DNA of 64,000 nucleotides from Zoogloea dura (GTDB taxonomy: Bacteria; Pseudomonadota; Gammaproteobacteria; Burkholderiales; Rhodocyclaceae): positions 1 to 64,000 of the forward strand of contig NZ_JABBGA010000024.1 in NCBI RefSeq assembly GCF_012927165.1, in the 5' to 3' direction. A model generated the notes under the pieces. The model was not told the DNA's origin, made no database searches, and saw only the letters and a list, made by a program, of their open reading frames with translations. The position numbers were made by a program, and so were the translations under genes. This document shows positions 49,387 to 58,785 of this stretch, piece by piece; position 1 is the stretch's first letter; each line of letters starts with the position of its first letter.

Positions 49387-49489
49387 GCCTCCACAACACC
49401 CGCCACATAGCGATCCGCCGCGCTCCCCTCGCCCTTGCGAGCGGAATGTCAGGTTCGTCCGGAAGATCCGCGTGCCCGGGCCGCGCGCC

Positions 49490-50374
49490 TCATGGCCTGG
49501 CGGTGGCAGGCGCTTGCGGCGCGGACGGTTGCGATGCGGGCGGCGCGACAGGCACCGGCGGGGCCGCATCGGCCGGCAGGATCGAATCCGTCACCCCCGA
49601 CGCCCTCACCGGCCGGGGCGGTGGCTCGGCCTCGACCACGCGCGACTCGATGAGGATCGTCACCCGGCGGTTGCGCGCCCGCCCATCGGCGTTGGCGTTG
49701 TCCGCCACCGGCCGCTGATCGCCATAGCCCGCGGCGGTCAGGCGCGAAGGACGCACACCGCCTTCGACAAACAGCCGCACCACGCTGGACGCACGCACGG
49801 CCGACAGCTCCCAGTTGGACGGGAACATGGCGGTGGCGATCGGCGTGATGTCGGTGTGCCCTTCCACCGTGATCGGAAACTCCGCCCCCGCCACCACGTC
49901 GGCCACCGCCCGCAGGGCGCGTTTGGCGTCCGGCCCCAGGTTGGCCTCTCCCGGTGCGAACAGCACGCTGGCGTTGATCTCCACGGTGATGCCGAAAGCC
50001 CCCTCGGTGACCCGCACCTGACCGTCCGCCACCAACGGCGCAAGCACCTTGCGGATCTCCTCGGCCATGTTCTTGACCCGCTCGGCGCGCGACTTGCGGG
50101 CCTCCTCCGCGGCCTCCGAGGGCGGCGACTGAGTGCTCGGGCGGATCGACGGAATGGGGCTGGAGACGATGCGCTGCCCGTCGCTGTTGGTGGCGATGTT
50201 GCGGAAGGCATTCACCACCGAGTCCGACATGATGCGGTACTTGCCCTCGTTGAGCGACGACAGGGAGTACATCACCACGAAGAAGGCGAACAGCAGGGTG
50301 ATGAAGTCGGCGTAGGAGACGAGCCAGCGCTCGTGGTTCTCGTGCTCCTCCTCACCCTTCCTGCGCCTGGCCAT
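49490..50374 (-). CDS. motD: Flagellar stator protein MotD (MotB-type)
   Basis: About 294 residues. The N-terminal RWLVSYADFITLLFAFFVVMYSLSSLNEGK is the MotB plug/TM segment, and its Asp (SYADF) is the proton-conducting residue. A linker leads to an OmpA-type peptidoglycan-binding domain (about 150-265, with ITVEGHTDITPI and LSAVRASSVVRLFVEGG). The C-terminal tail is Pro/Ala-rich. The ATG at 50374 is eight bases after the motC stop. Confidence 0.93.
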   Translation of the reverse strand: MARRRKGEEEHENHERWLVSYADFITLLFAFFVVMYSLSSLNEGKYRIMSDSVVNAFRNIATNSDGQRIVSSPIPSIRPSTQSPPSEAAEEARKSRAERVKNMAEEIRKVLAPLVADGQVRVTEGAFGITVEINASVLFAPGEANLGPDAKRALRAVADVVAGAEFPITVEGHTDITPIATAMFPSNWELSAVRASSVVRLFVEGGVRPSRLTAAGYGDQRPVADNANADGRARNRRVTILIESRVVEAEPPPRPVRASGVTDSILPADAAPPVPVAPPASQPSAPQAPATARP

Positions 50375-50381
50375 GGTCGGT

Positions 50382-51122
50382 CTAGCCCGCGTAACCCTGC
50401 AGGCGGCTCTCGATGATGCGCGGGTTGTCGCCGTTGGCGATGCCAACCAGCCCATCCACCAGCATCTCCCGCATGGAGGTGAGGGTTCCGATGACGCCGA
50501 GCAGCTTCTTCGATACCGGGAGGAAGATCAGGTTGGCGGAGCCCACCCCGTAGATGGTCGCCACGAAGGCCACCGCGATGCCGGAGCCCAGCTTGGACGG
50601 ATCGGAGAGGTTCTCCATCACGTGGATCAGGCCCATCACCGCCCCCAGGATGCCGATGGTCGGCGCATAGCCGCCCGCCGCCTCCCAGATCTTCGCGCCC
50701 TGCTTCATCTGGCCTTCCCAGGTATCGATCTCGACCTCCAGCACCTCCCGAAGGCGTTCCGGCTCGACCCCGTCGACCAGCAGCTGAAGGCCCTTCCGGA
50801 TGAAGGGATCATCGATCGACGGGATCTGGCTCTCCAGCGACAGCAGCCCCTCCTTGCGGGCCACATGGCTCCAGTTCACCACGTCGGCGATCAGCCCCGC
50901 GTGATCGAGGCGCGGCGGCATGAAGACCCAGCGGATCATCTGCATGCCGGCCTTGAAGACCCTCAGGGAACTCTGCAGCATCACCGCCCCCAGGGTGCCG
51001 CCGATGACGATGAGAAAGGCCGTGGGCTGGATCAGGGAGCCGACATGCCCCCCTTCCAGCACCTGCCCCACCAGGATGGCGGCCAGGGCAAGGGTGATGC
51101 CGATCAGGCTGATGCTGTCCAT
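50382..51122 (-). CDS. motC: Flagellar stator protein MotC (MotA-type)
   Basis: 246 residues with four membrane helices and a cytoplasmic loop that contacts FliG. Segments DSISLIGITLALAAILVGQVLEGG and YAPTIGILGAVMGLIHVMENLSDPSKLGSGIAVAFVATIYGVGSANLIFLPVSKKL are typical. With MotD it forms a second-type stator, as in pseudomonads. GAGG lies upstream of the ATG, and the gene follows fliA by 20 bases. Confidence 0.95.
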   Translation of the reverse strand: MDSISLIGITLALAAILVGQVLEGGHVGSLIQPTAFLIVIGGTLGAVMLQSSLRVFKAGMQMIRWVFMPPRLDHAGLIADVVNWSHVARKEGLLSLESQIPSIDDPFIRKGLQLLVDGVEPERLREVLEVEIDTWEGQMKQGAKIWEAAGGYAPTIGILGAVMGLIHVMENLSDPSKLGSGIAVAFVATIYGVGSANLIFLPVSKKLLGVIGTLTSMREMLVDGLVGIANGDNPRIIESRLQGYAG

Positions 51123-51142
51123 GGACGCAACCTCTATCCGGG

Positions 51143-51916
51143 TCAGGGTGCAGCCGGCCGGCGACCGCGGCCGCGGCCATCAGACTTGGTCTTGGCAGGA
51201 TTCTGGATGGCACCGGAAATGCGCGAGCGCAGGCGGGCGATGGCCTGGCTGTGGAGCTGGCAGACCCGCGACTCGGACACCCCGAGCACCTCGCCGATCT
51301 CCCTCAGGTTCATGTCCTGCTCGTAATAGAGGCCCATCACGGTCTTTTCCCGGTCGGGCAGGTCGTCGATCGCCTTGATCAGCACATCCCGCATGTTGCC
51401 CTCGAGCAAGAGGGTCAGCGGGTCGTTGCCTTCGAGGGTGATATGGCGTTCCAGGTAGTCTTCTTCGCCATCGCCGGCAAAGTCTTCGAAATAGACGAGC
51501 TGATAACCCCGCGCCTCCTGCAGCATGTGCTGGTAGTCGGCGAGCGGCAGGCCGAGGGAATCGGCCAGCTCCTTTTCGGTGGGATGGCGGCCATGCTGCT
51601 GCTCGAGCTGATGGACCGCCGCTTCGATGCGCCGCATGTCCCGCCGCAGGCTGCGGGGCAGCCAGTCGTTCTCACGCAGGCCGTCGAGCATGGCCCCGCG
51701 GATGCGCTGCACGGCATAGGTCTCGAATTGCGCCCCCAGGCCTTCCTCGTAGCGGTTGATCGCGTCGAGCAGGCCGAGCATGCCGTTCTGGATGATGTCC
51801 TCCACCTGCACGCTGGCCGGCAGTTTGGCCATCAGGTGGTAGGCGATGCGCTTGACCAATGGCGCGTACTGGACGACGAGCTGTTCTTTATCAAGGGTTC
51901 CGGAGGCGGTGTACAT
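51143..51916 (-). CDS. fliA: Flagellar sigma factor FliA (sigma-28)
   Basis: 257 residues. Region 2 (LVKRIAYHLMAKLPASVQVEDIIQNGMLGLLDAINRYEEGLGAQFETYAVQRIRGAMLDGLRENDWLPRSLRR), region 3 and region 4 (LPDREKTVMGLYYEQDMNLREIGEVLGVSESRVCQLHSQAIARLR) are all present. It directs late flagellar transcription and is held by FlgM. It is part of the flhF-fleN-fliA-motCD run. Confidence 0.97.
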   Translation of the reverse strand: MYTASGTLDKEQLVVQYAPLVKRIAYHLMAKLPASVQVEDIIQNGMLGLLDAINRYEEGLGAQFETYAVQRIRGAMLDGLRENDWLPRSLRRDMRRIEAAVHQLEQQHGRHPTEKELADSLGLPLADYQHMLQEARGYQLVYFEDFAGDGEEDYLERHITLEGNDPLTLLLEGNMRDVLIKAIDDLPDREKTVMGLYYEQDMNLREIGEVLGVSESRVCQLHSQAIARLRSRISGAIQNPAKTKSDGRGRGRRPAAP

Positions 51917-52036
51917 CAGGGCTCAGCTTTCTGGTCTGGGTTTCCGGGCGATGCGCTGCGTGATGGAAGACTCATCGGCAACGACAGGCTTCAACGCGAC
52001 CCACAAAACAATATCTCACAAAACGACTCGACTCAT

Positions 52037-52822
52037 TCAGCCCGTCACGCTCGCCGGGGATGAGCAGGCCCGCAGGCGCCGGATGAATGCGCTGGCCCCT
52101 TCGGCCGGGTGCCGCTCACCCAGCGGGGCCGTCATCGACTCGGCCAGTGCATCCCGTTCCACCTCCCCCCGCCAGACCAGGGGCAGGCCCACATGCCTTC
52201 CGGTGAAGTCGTTGAGGCTGGCAAACAGCGCGGTCGCATCGGCCCGGTCACGGGCGCCGCTGACCGCCACCTCCAGCGAACCGGCGCCGGCCGCCGCCAG
52301 ACCCTTGATCCACTGGCAGGCGCTGCGCGCGCCCACGCCACTGGCCTCAACCACCAGCAGGTGGCGGGCCGCCGCGCGGGCGAAGGGCGTCAGCTGGCGG
52401 GGATCGCCCACCGCGTGGATGGCCAGCAGATCGGCGCGCCGCTGGAGCTCGGTCAGGCCGGCCTCGAGGCGGGCATGGTGGGTGTCGTCGAGCAGGGAGG
52501 CGGCCTGCACGGTGGCCGCGGCCGGCACCACCCAGAGCCCGTCCGCCACCTCGCGCATGGTCTCGGTCACATCGTGGTGGCCCTCCAGCGCGCCCAGCAG
52601 ATCACCGTCTTCCGGCAGACCGGCAGTGCTCAGCAGGGAACCCTGCCCGGGGGCATGCTCATCGATCACCACGACCCGGTGCGCGCCTTCGGTCAAGGCC
52701 AGCAGGGTCTGCAGGGCCAGGGCATCCGGACGGCGCCCGCAGGCAAACACGGCCACCACTGCAGAATGGGTACGACGGAAAAGACGGCGCAGGCCGGCGG
52801 CCTGATCGGAGGCGTGCAGCAT
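52037..52822 (-). CDS. FleN/FlhG-like protein lacking the Walker A motif
   Basis: 261 residues. The N-terminal SDQAAGLRRLF matches the FleN/FlhG start, and the position between flhF and fliA is that of fleN. The following segment has the MinD-like layout of strands and helices (VVAVFACGRRPDALALQTLLAL and then VVVIDEHAPGQGSLLSTAGLP). Where KGGVGKT is expected, the sequence is ACGRRPDAL, so the ATP-binding lysines are missing. FleN/FlhG normally limits flagellar number through ATP-dependent dimerisation. This copy is probably unable to bind ATP in the usual way, and its action is unclear. It starts one base after the flhF stop. Confidence 0.75.
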   Translation of the reverse strand: MLHASDQAAGLRRLFRRTHSAVVAVFACGRRPDALALQTLLALTEGAHRVVVIDEHAPGQGSLLSTAGLPEDGDLLGALEGHHDVTETMREVADGLWVVPAAATVQAASLLDDTHHARLEAGLTELQRRADLLAIHAVGDPRQLTPFARAAARHLLVVEASGVGARSACQWIKGLAAAGAGSLEVAVSGARDRADATALFASLNDFTGRHVGLPLVWRGEVERDALAESMTAPLGERHPAEGASAFIRRLRACSSPASVTG

Positions 52823-52823
52823 C

Positions 52824-54413
52824 TCAAGCCCCTCCGTGCAGACCGTTGGTCGCCGCCTTGCCGGCGGAGGCCATCAGCAGGCCGGCTTCCAGGGACTCGA
52901 GCCGAAAGGGGGAACTGGCGGGCAGCTCGTGCAGTGCCTGAGTCAGCAGCTTGTCGCGATTGGGCAGGTGCAGGTCTTCCGGCACGCGCTGCCCGTTGGC
53001 CACGTAATAGACCTGCACGCGGTGGCGGATAGCCACATCCAGCACCGGCGCCAGGGACATGGCCTCGTCCATCTTGGTGAACACCACGCCGGCCAGGTCA
53101 TCGCCGGCATAGGCGCGGATCACGTCGTCGAGGGTGTCACCACGGCTGGTGGCATTGAGCAGCAGCAGGCGCGACACCTTGCCCGCGCCGGTCAGCATGG
53201 CGGCCTGTTCGGCCACCATCTTGTCGCGCTGGCTCATCCCCATGGTATCGATCAGCACCATGTGCTTGTCGCGCAGGCCGGCCAGGGTCTCGCGCAGGTC
53301 GGTAGCGTCGCGCACCACGAACACCGGCACGCCCAGGATGCGGCCATAGATGCGCAATTGCTCGTGGGCACCGATCCGGTAGCTGTCGGTGGTGATCAGG
53401 GCCAGCTTGTCGGCACCGTGGCGCACCACGCAACGGGCGGCCAGCTTGGCGGTGGTGGTGGTCTTGCCGACCCCGGTCGGCCCCACCAGGGCGAACACGC
53501 CGCCCCGGTCGATGATATCCGCGTCGCTGGCCATGGCCTGGAAGCGCGCATCCAGGGCCTCGTGGAGCAGGCGGTGGGCTTCTTCCGGGGCCTCGTCCTC
53601 GGGCACGCTCTCGGCCAGCTCACGGGCCAGCACCGCGGAGAAACCCGCCTCGAGCAGATCGCCGATCAGCCGGGTGCGGCCCGGGGCGCTACGCCCCATC
53701 TCGCCCCAGGCGAAGCCGGCGAGCTGCCGTTCGATCATGCCGCGGATGGTGGCCAGTTCGTTAGCCATCTGGGAGTTGGCCGACTCCAGGGCGCGGATGC
53801 GTGCCTCCTCTTCCACCCCGGTCGGGCGCGGACGGGGTGGCGCCTCGCGGGGCGCGGGCGGTGCATCGGAGCGCAAGGGCGAGCGGGGGGCCGGCTCGGC
53901 GGACGGGCGGCGCACCTGGGAGGTCGCCGCGTTGAATACTTCCCGCGACAACTCGACCCGCGGCGGGCTGAAGGGCTGCATGTCGGCCGGCCGCTGCGGC
54001 GCCGGAGCCGCCGGACGCGCCGCCTGGGGCTGTGCGGGGGCCGCCTGCGGAGCAGCAGGCTGCGCGGCCGGCGGTGCCGCCGGGCGTGGCCGGCTTTCTG
54101 CCGCGCGGGACAGGCTGACCCGGAAATCGTCGTCGAAGAACTCCTCGGCGGTCTTCGGCAAGGGAGGCGCCGGCACCGGCGCGGCGGGACGGGCCGGCGC
54201 GGCAGTTGCCGCCGCCGCGGCCGCCGCAGCCGCCTGATTGCGCGCACGCTGGGCCGACTGCAGCGCGGCCACATCATTGGCCGGCAGGGCGAGGATCTCG
54301 ACCCCGCCGTTCGCCGCCCGGTTGGAGAGCACGACCGCATCCGGCCCGAGGTCGTCCTTCAGCATGCGAAGGGCCTCGCGGGCGGTTTTGGCAAAGTAGC
54401 GCTTGACGTTCAT
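52824..54413 (-). CDS. flhF: Flagellar GTPase FlhF
   Basis: 529 residues. The N-terminal MNVKRYFAKTAREALRMLKDDLGPDAVVLSNR is diagnostic. A long Ala/Pro/Arg-rich middle (about 65-205) leads to an SRP-type GTPase: G1 GPTGVGKTTTTAKL (about 311), DTMGMSQRDK and TKMDEA. FlhF marks the site of the polar flagellum. The stop is one base from the fleN-like start. AGGAG lies at the ATG. The usual neighbours flhB and flhA are absent; the alanine racemase gene is next upstream. Confidence 0.95.
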   Translation of the reverse strand: MNVKRYFAKTAREALRMLKDDLGPDAVVLSNRAANGGVEILALPANDVAALQSAQRARNQAAAAAAAAATAAPARPAAPVPAPPLPKTAEEFFDDDFRVSLSRAAESRPRPAAPPAAQPAAPQAAPAQPQAARPAAPAPQRPADMQPFSPPRVELSREVFNAATSQVRRPSAEPAPRSPLRSDAPPAPREAPPRPRPTGVEEEARIRALESANSQMANELATIRGMIERQLAGFAWGEMGRSAPGRTRLIGDLLEAGFSAVLARELAESVPEDEAPEEAHRLLHEALDARFQAMASDADIIDRGGVFALVGPTGVGKTTTTAKLAARCVVRHGADKLALITTDSYRIGAHEQLRIYGRILGVPVFVVRDATDLRETLAGLRDKHMVLIDTMGMSQRDKMVAEQAAMLTGAGKVSRLLLLNATSRGDTLDDVIRAYAGDDLAGVVFTKMDEAMSLAPVLDVAIRHRVQVYYVANGQRVPEDLHLPNRDKLLTQALHELPASSPFRLESLEAGLLMASAGKAATNGLHGGA

Positions 54414-54441
54414 GCTCCTGTCTCCGGGGGTACGAAGGCTT

Positions 54442-54455
54442 TCATGGGCCCATGA
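54442..54455. promoter_or_regulatory. Perfect 14-bp palindrome upstream of flhF
   Basis: TCATGGGCCCATGA reads the same on both strands and lies 29 bases before the flhF ATG on the minus strand. It could be a regulator site. No -24/-12 or sigma-28-like element was found in the same gap. Confidence 0.25.
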
Positions 54456-54529
54456 TGGGCACTTCGGTAGCTTCGATTATCTCCACGAAAAAGAAAATCG
54501 ATCCCCCGGAAAAGACGGGTTTTAGGGCG

Positions 54530-55696
54530 CTATTCCCCCTTCTGCAACGTGCCTTCCTGCTGGCCGCCCTCCACCTCCGCGCCCACATAACTGCGCGCAT
54601 AGCGCCGCCCGAGGCTGGTCAGGACTTCATAGCCGATGGTCCCGGCCCGGCTGGCGATCGCATCCACGTCGCCCAGCGGGTCGGCGACGTCAACCAGGCC
54701 GCCCTCCTCCAGGTGGCCCTCCGGCACGTCCGTAACATCCACGGTGAGGGTGTCCATCGACACCTTGCCGATCACCGGCAGGCGCCGCCCCTCGAAGCCG
54801 ACCTCCCCCCGGTTGCCCAGGCTGCGCAGATAACCGTCGGCATAGCCCACCGCCAGCGTGGCGATGCGCGACGGACGCTGCGCCTGCCAGGCGTGGCCAT
54901 AGCCCACCCCGGCGCCGACCGGCACCCGGCGGGTCTGGATGACCCGCGCACGCAGCCGGATCACCGCACGCATCGGATTGGCCTGCCCCACCACCGGCGC
55001 CACCCCGTAGAGGGCCGCGCCGGGCCGGGCCAGGTCGAAGTGGTACTCCGGTCCGAGGAAGATCCCCGACGAATTGGCCAGGCTGGCCTTTACGCCGGGC
55101 AGCAGGCTGCGCGCCTGCCGGAAGCGTTCGAGCTGCAGCCGGTTGATCCCCTCGGCCGGATCCTCCGCGGCGACCAGGTGGCTCATCAGATGGCGCGGCA
55201 CGATGCCTTCCAGCCCACCCGGCGCCCCGACCAGGGCCGCCAGCTCGTCGGCGGCCAGCCCGAGCCGGGCCATCCCGGTATCCACCTGCAGGATGGCCGG
55301 CAGCGCGCGCCCCTGCCTGCCTGCCAGCTGCTGCCAGGCCCGCAGCTGGGCCACGCTGTTGAGCACCGGCACCAGCCCATGCGCCAGGCAGTCGGCTTCA
55401 CAGCCCGCCGGCACGCCGTGCAGCACATGGATCTGCGCATCGGACGGCAACACCAGCCGCAAGGCCATGCCCTCGCCGAGGTGGGCCACGAAGAAGCGCC
55501 GGCAGCCGACCCGGTACAAGGCCTCGGCCACCTGCCGGGCGCCCAGCCCGTAGGCGTCGGCCTTGACCACCGCGGCGCACTCGGCGCCCTCCAGGCGCGA
55601 CCTGAGCAGCCGCCAGTTGGCCTGGATGGCTCCCAGATCGACCTCCAGGAAGGCTCCGGCGTTGTCCGGCGAGAAGAAAGGTGAAGACAGAAACAT
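54530..55696 (-). CDS. Alanine racemase (probably catabolic DadX)
   Basis: About 388 residues. The PLP lysine is in VVKADAYGLG near residue 38, and the second catalytic base is Tyr in GVGYGHAW. These give the two-base fold-III racemase that interconverts L- and D-alanine. It lies directly downstream of dadA on the same strand, which fits the catabolic DadX role. A biosynthetic Alr role cannot be excluded. The ATG at 55696 has GGAGAG upstream. Confidence 0.92.
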   Translation of the reverse strand: MFLSSPFFSPDNAGAFLEVDLGAIQANWRLLRSRLEGAECAAVVKADAYGLGARQVAEALYRVGCRRFFVAHLGEGMALRLVLPSDAQIHVLHGVPAGCEADCLAHGLVPVLNSVAQLRAWQQLAGRQGRALPAILQVDTGMARLGLAADELAALVGAPGGLEGIVPRHLMSHLVAAEDPAEGINRLQLERFRQARSLLPGVKASLANSSGIFLGPEYHFDLARPGAALYGVAPVVGQANPMRAVIRLRARVIQTRRVPVGAGVGYGHAWQAQRPSRIATLAVGYADGYLRSLGNRGEVGFEGRRLPVIGKVSMDTLTVDVTDVPEGHLEEGGLVDVADPLGDVDAIASRAGTIGYEVLTSLGRRYARSYVGAEVEGGQQEGTLQKGE

Positions 55697-55715
55697 GGGA
55701 TCTCTCCAGGCAAGC

Positions 55716-56969
55716 TCAGGCGTAGCGGGAAACAGCCAGGTCATCGACGCGGATCTCCGGGGACCGGCCGCCGATGATGTCGGCCATCACCCGGCCGGTA
55801 CCCGCCGCCATGGTCCAGCCCAGGGTGCCGTGGCCGGTACTCAGATAAAGGTTCGGATAAGACGTTTCCCCGACGATGGGCGTCCCATCCGGCGTCATCG
55901 GTCGCAGTCCGGTCCAGAATTCAGCCCGTGCCACATCACCGCCATGCGGAAACAGATCGCCGACGACGAACTCCAGGGTGCTGCGCCGGGCCGCATCCAG
56001 GCTCAGGTCGAAGCCCGACAGCTGGGCTGTGCCGCCCACCCGGATCCGGTCGCCGAGACGCGTGACCGCCACCTTGTGGGTCTCGTCCATGAGGGTGGAC
56101 TCCGGCGCCTGTGCCGCATCGAGGATGGGCACGGTGATGGAATAGCCCTTCACCGGATAAACCGGCACCCGGATGCCCAATGGCGCCAGCATCGCCTTCG
56201 AGTAACTGCCGAGCGCCAGCACATAGGCGTCGGCCTTGATCTCGCCACGCGACGTGTGCACGCCGGCAATCCTCCCCCCCGCCCGCTGCAGCCCGTGGAT
56301 GTGCTCGCCAAAGCGGAAGTCCACGCCCATCTCCCGTGCCATGTCGGCCAACGCCCGGGTGAACAGGTAGCAATCCCCCGTCTCGTCACCTGGCAGGCGC
56401 AGCCCGCCGACAAACTTGTGCTGCACACCGGCCAGCGCCGGCTCGTGGGCCAGATAGCCCGGACGATCGAGCAGTTCGAAGGGCACGCCGAACGCTTTCA
56501 GGATCTCCACATCCTTACCCACCCCGTCGAGCTGCGCCTGGTTGCGGAAGAGCTGCAGCGTGCCCTGGGTCCGCTCGTCATAGCGGATGCCGGTGTCGGC
56601 CCGCAGCGCCTTGAGGCAGTCCCGGCTGTATTCAGCCAGGCGCACCATCCGGCCTTTGTTGATGCGATAGCGCGCTTCGGTGCAGTTGCGCAGCATGGAC
56701 GCGCACCAGCGCAGCATGGAAGGGTCGAGGAAGGGCTTGATCACCAGCGGGCTGTGATGCATCAGCAACCACTTGATCGCCTTCAGCGGCACCCCCGGCC
56801 CGGCCCAGGGTGCGGAGTAGCCGGGCGACACCTCCCCGGCGTTGGCAAAGCTCGTCTCCAGGGCGGGCCCTGGCTGACGCTCGACGACAGTGACCTCATG
56901 CCCGTCGCGGGCAAGGTAATAGGCAATGGTGGTTCCGATGACTCCACTCCCGAGCACGGCAACGCGCAT
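55716..56969 (-). CDS. dadA: D-amino acid dehydrogenase small subunit DadA
   Basis: 417 residues. The N-terminal FAD-binding [30 protein letters not shown] and the downstream [24 protein letters not shown] are diagnostic. The C-terminal [38 protein letters not shown] completes the match. It oxidises D-alanine and other D-amino acids to 2-oxo acids at the membrane. GGAG precedes the ATG. A sigma-54 promoter lies 64 bases upstream, and a TyrR-like sigma-54 activator is divergent. Confidence 0.96.
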   Translation of the reverse strand: MRVAVLGSGVIGTTIAYYLARDGHEVTVVERQPGPALETSFANAGEVSPGYSAPWAGPGVPLKAIKWLLMHHSPLVIKPFLDPSMLRWCASMLRNCTEARYRINKGRMVRLAEYSRDCLKALRADTGIRYDERTQGTLQLFRNQAQLDGVGKDVEILKAFGVPFELLDRPGYLAHEPALAGVQHKFVGGLRLPGDETGDCYLFTRALADMAREMGVDFRFGEHIHGLQRAGGRIAGVHTSRGEIKADAYVLALGSYSKAMLAPLGIRVPVYPVKGYSITVPILDAAQAPESTLMDETHKVAVTRLGDRIRVGGTAQLSGFDLSLDAARRSTLEFVVGDLFPHGGDVARAEFWTGLRPMTPDGTPIVGETSYPNLYLSTGHGTLGWTMAAGTGRVMADIIGGRSPEIRVDDLAVSRYA

Positions 56970-57032
56970 GATCTTTTCTCCTGGACACTCTGCATGGGGA
57001 CGGGCCGCCTCGTGCAGCCCTCAAGCAGGCAT

Positions 57033-57048
57033 TGCAACGCTCATGCCA
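57033..57048 (-). promoter_or_regulatory. Sigma-54 promoter upstream of dadA
   Basis: On the minus strand TGGCATGAGCGTTGCA matches TGGCAYG-N4-TTGCA at every key base, with GG-GC spacing of 12. It lies 64 bases before the dadA ATG. The next 190 bases contain several short AT-rich dyads that could bind the divergent activator. Confidence 0.8.
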
Positions 57049-57237
57049 GAAAAATTAATCCATTAAAAACATGGACATAGAAAATACGCGCGAAAAACTG
57101 AAGCACAAATCGTATTGATATCGTTACAAGATGCCCGAACAATCTCCAGGGCCCGGAAAAATCACTTCTGATTCAGTGAATTGAAGATCCGTATCGATTT
57201 ACATACACTGCGCACAAATCAACACAGTTGAATCCCC

Positions 57238-58785
57238 ATGCGCATCGCTGTCTTCTTCACCGATCGGGTCGGCATGGCCCAGGAGATCCTCGCGGCCCTC
57301 GCCACCCGCGCCCTCAACGTGACGGCGGTCGAGGTGGACCCGCCTCACATCTATATAGAGGCCCCGGCCCTCGACCCGGATGGCCTGGCCGGCCTGCAGA
57401 CCCAGCTGCTGGCGATACGCGGCGTGTGCAGCGTCGAAGCGGTCGCCATATTGCCCGGCGCCCAGCGCCGCCTCTACCTGGATGCGCTGCTCACCGCCCA
57501 ACCGGACCCGGTGTTCGCCATCGACGCCGGCGGACGCATCGTGCTGGCCAATGCCGCCGCCACCCGCGCCAGCGGCCTCGATGAAAGCGCCCTGCGGGAG
57601 GCCTCCCTGCCGGCACTGCTGGGTCTGCCGGGCCTGCTCGGCACCCTCGCCGAGCAGGGCTTCCACCTCGCCCCGCGGGAGATCGAACTGGGCGGCGAAC
57701 CTTATCTGATGGAGGCCCTGCCCCTCCACGAGAGCGGCCGCATCGCCGGCGCCATGCTGACGCTTTACGCCCCCAGCCGCACCGGCGAGCGCCTCAGCGC
57801 CCTGCGCAACCTGGACGCTGGCGGCTTTGAACGCATCTTCGGGCAATCTCCCAGCCTGGAGCAGTTGAAGCAGCGCGCGGCGCGCATGGCCCTGGTGGAC
57901 GCGCCCCTGTTGATCACCGGCGAGACCGGCACCGGCAAGGAGCTCCTCGCCCACGCCTGCCACCAGGCCAGCACGCGTCGCGACCAGGCCTTCTTTGCCC
58001 TGAACTGCGCGGCACTGCCCGAGAGCCTGGCCGAGAGCGAACTCTTCGGCTACGCCGCCGGCGCCTTCACCGGCGCCCTGCGTGGCGGCAAGCCGGGCCT
58101 GCTGGAGCTGGCCGACGGTGGCACGGTGTTTCTGGATGAAGTGGGCGAGATGTCGCCCTACCTGCAGGCCAAGCTCCTGCGCTTCCTCAACGACGGACGC
58201 TTTCGCCGGGTGGGCGGCGACCGGGAGATACAAGTCGACGTGCGCCTGATCAGCGCCACCCACCGGCCCCTCGAAGCCATGGTGGAGAACGGCCAGTTCC
58301 GCCAGGATCTGCTGTTCCGCCTGAATGTGCTCAACCTGCAGGTGCCACCACTGAGAGCGCGGCCGGAAGACATCCTGCCGCTGGCCGAGCTCTTTCTCGA
58401 GCGGGCCTGCGCGCAGACCGGCCGCTCGCCGATGCGCCTGTCGCCGTCGGCCAACGCCGCCCTGCTGGCCAACCCCTGGGTCGGCAATGTGCGGGAGCTG
58501 CAGAACGTGATCTTCCGCGCCGTCACCATTGCCGAAAGGACGATCATCGACCGCGATGCCCTGGAGCTGGCCCGCAGCACCCGCAGCGACGCCGGCGAAC
58601 CCGCCCCCGGCGAGGCCACCACCCTCGACGCGGCGATGGCGGCCTACGAGAAGAAGCTGCTGCTCCACCTCTACCGTGAATTTCCTTCCACCCGGCGCCT
58701 CGCCCAGCGCCTCGGCACCTCCCACTCGGCCATCGCCCAGCGCCTGCGGCGCTATGGCATCGGCGGCGACGCGGGCGGCGGCTAG
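57238..58785 (+). CDS. TyrR-like activator with intact GAFTGA (ACT-PAS-AAA-HTH)
   Basis: 515 residues. An N-terminal ACT domain (1-75, RIAVFFTDRVGMAQEIL) and a PAS domain (about 80-180) lead to an AAA+ domain with Walker A GETGTGKE (228-235). The C-terminal helix-turn-helix is TRRLAQRLGTSHSAIAQRLRRYGI. This is the TyrR/PhhR layout. TyrR itself lacks GAFTGA and works with sigma-70, but here GAFTGA is intact at 275-280. The protein should therefore be able to activate sigma-54 polymerase. The divergent dadA gene has a sigma-54 promoter and is the likely target. ACT domains of this group bind amino acids. The stop overlaps that of the converging Lrp gene (CTAG). Confidence 0.88.
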   Translation: MRIAVFFTDRVGMAQEILAALATRALNVTAVEVDPPHIYIEAPALDPDGLAGLQTQLLAIRGVCSVEAVAILPGAQRRLYLDALLTAQPDPVFAIDAGGRIVLANAAATRASGLDESALREASLPALLGLPGLLGTLAEQGFHLAPREIELGGEPYLMEALPLHESGRIAGAMLTLYAPSRTGERLSALRNLDAGGFERIFGQSPSLEQLKQRAARMALVDAPLLITGETGTGKELLAHACHQASTRRDQAFFALNCAALPESLAESELFGYAAGAFTGALRGGKPGLLELADGGTVFLDEVGEMSPYLQAKLLRFLNDGRFRRVGGDREIQVDVRLISATHRPLEAMVENGQFRQDLLFRLNVLNLQVPPLRARPEDILPLAELFLERACAQTGRSPMRLSPSANAALLANPWVGNVRELQNVIFRAVTIAERTIIDRDALELARSTRSDAGEPAPGEATTLDAAMAAYEKKLLLHLYREFPSTRRLAQRLGTSHSAIAQRLRRYGIGGDAGGG

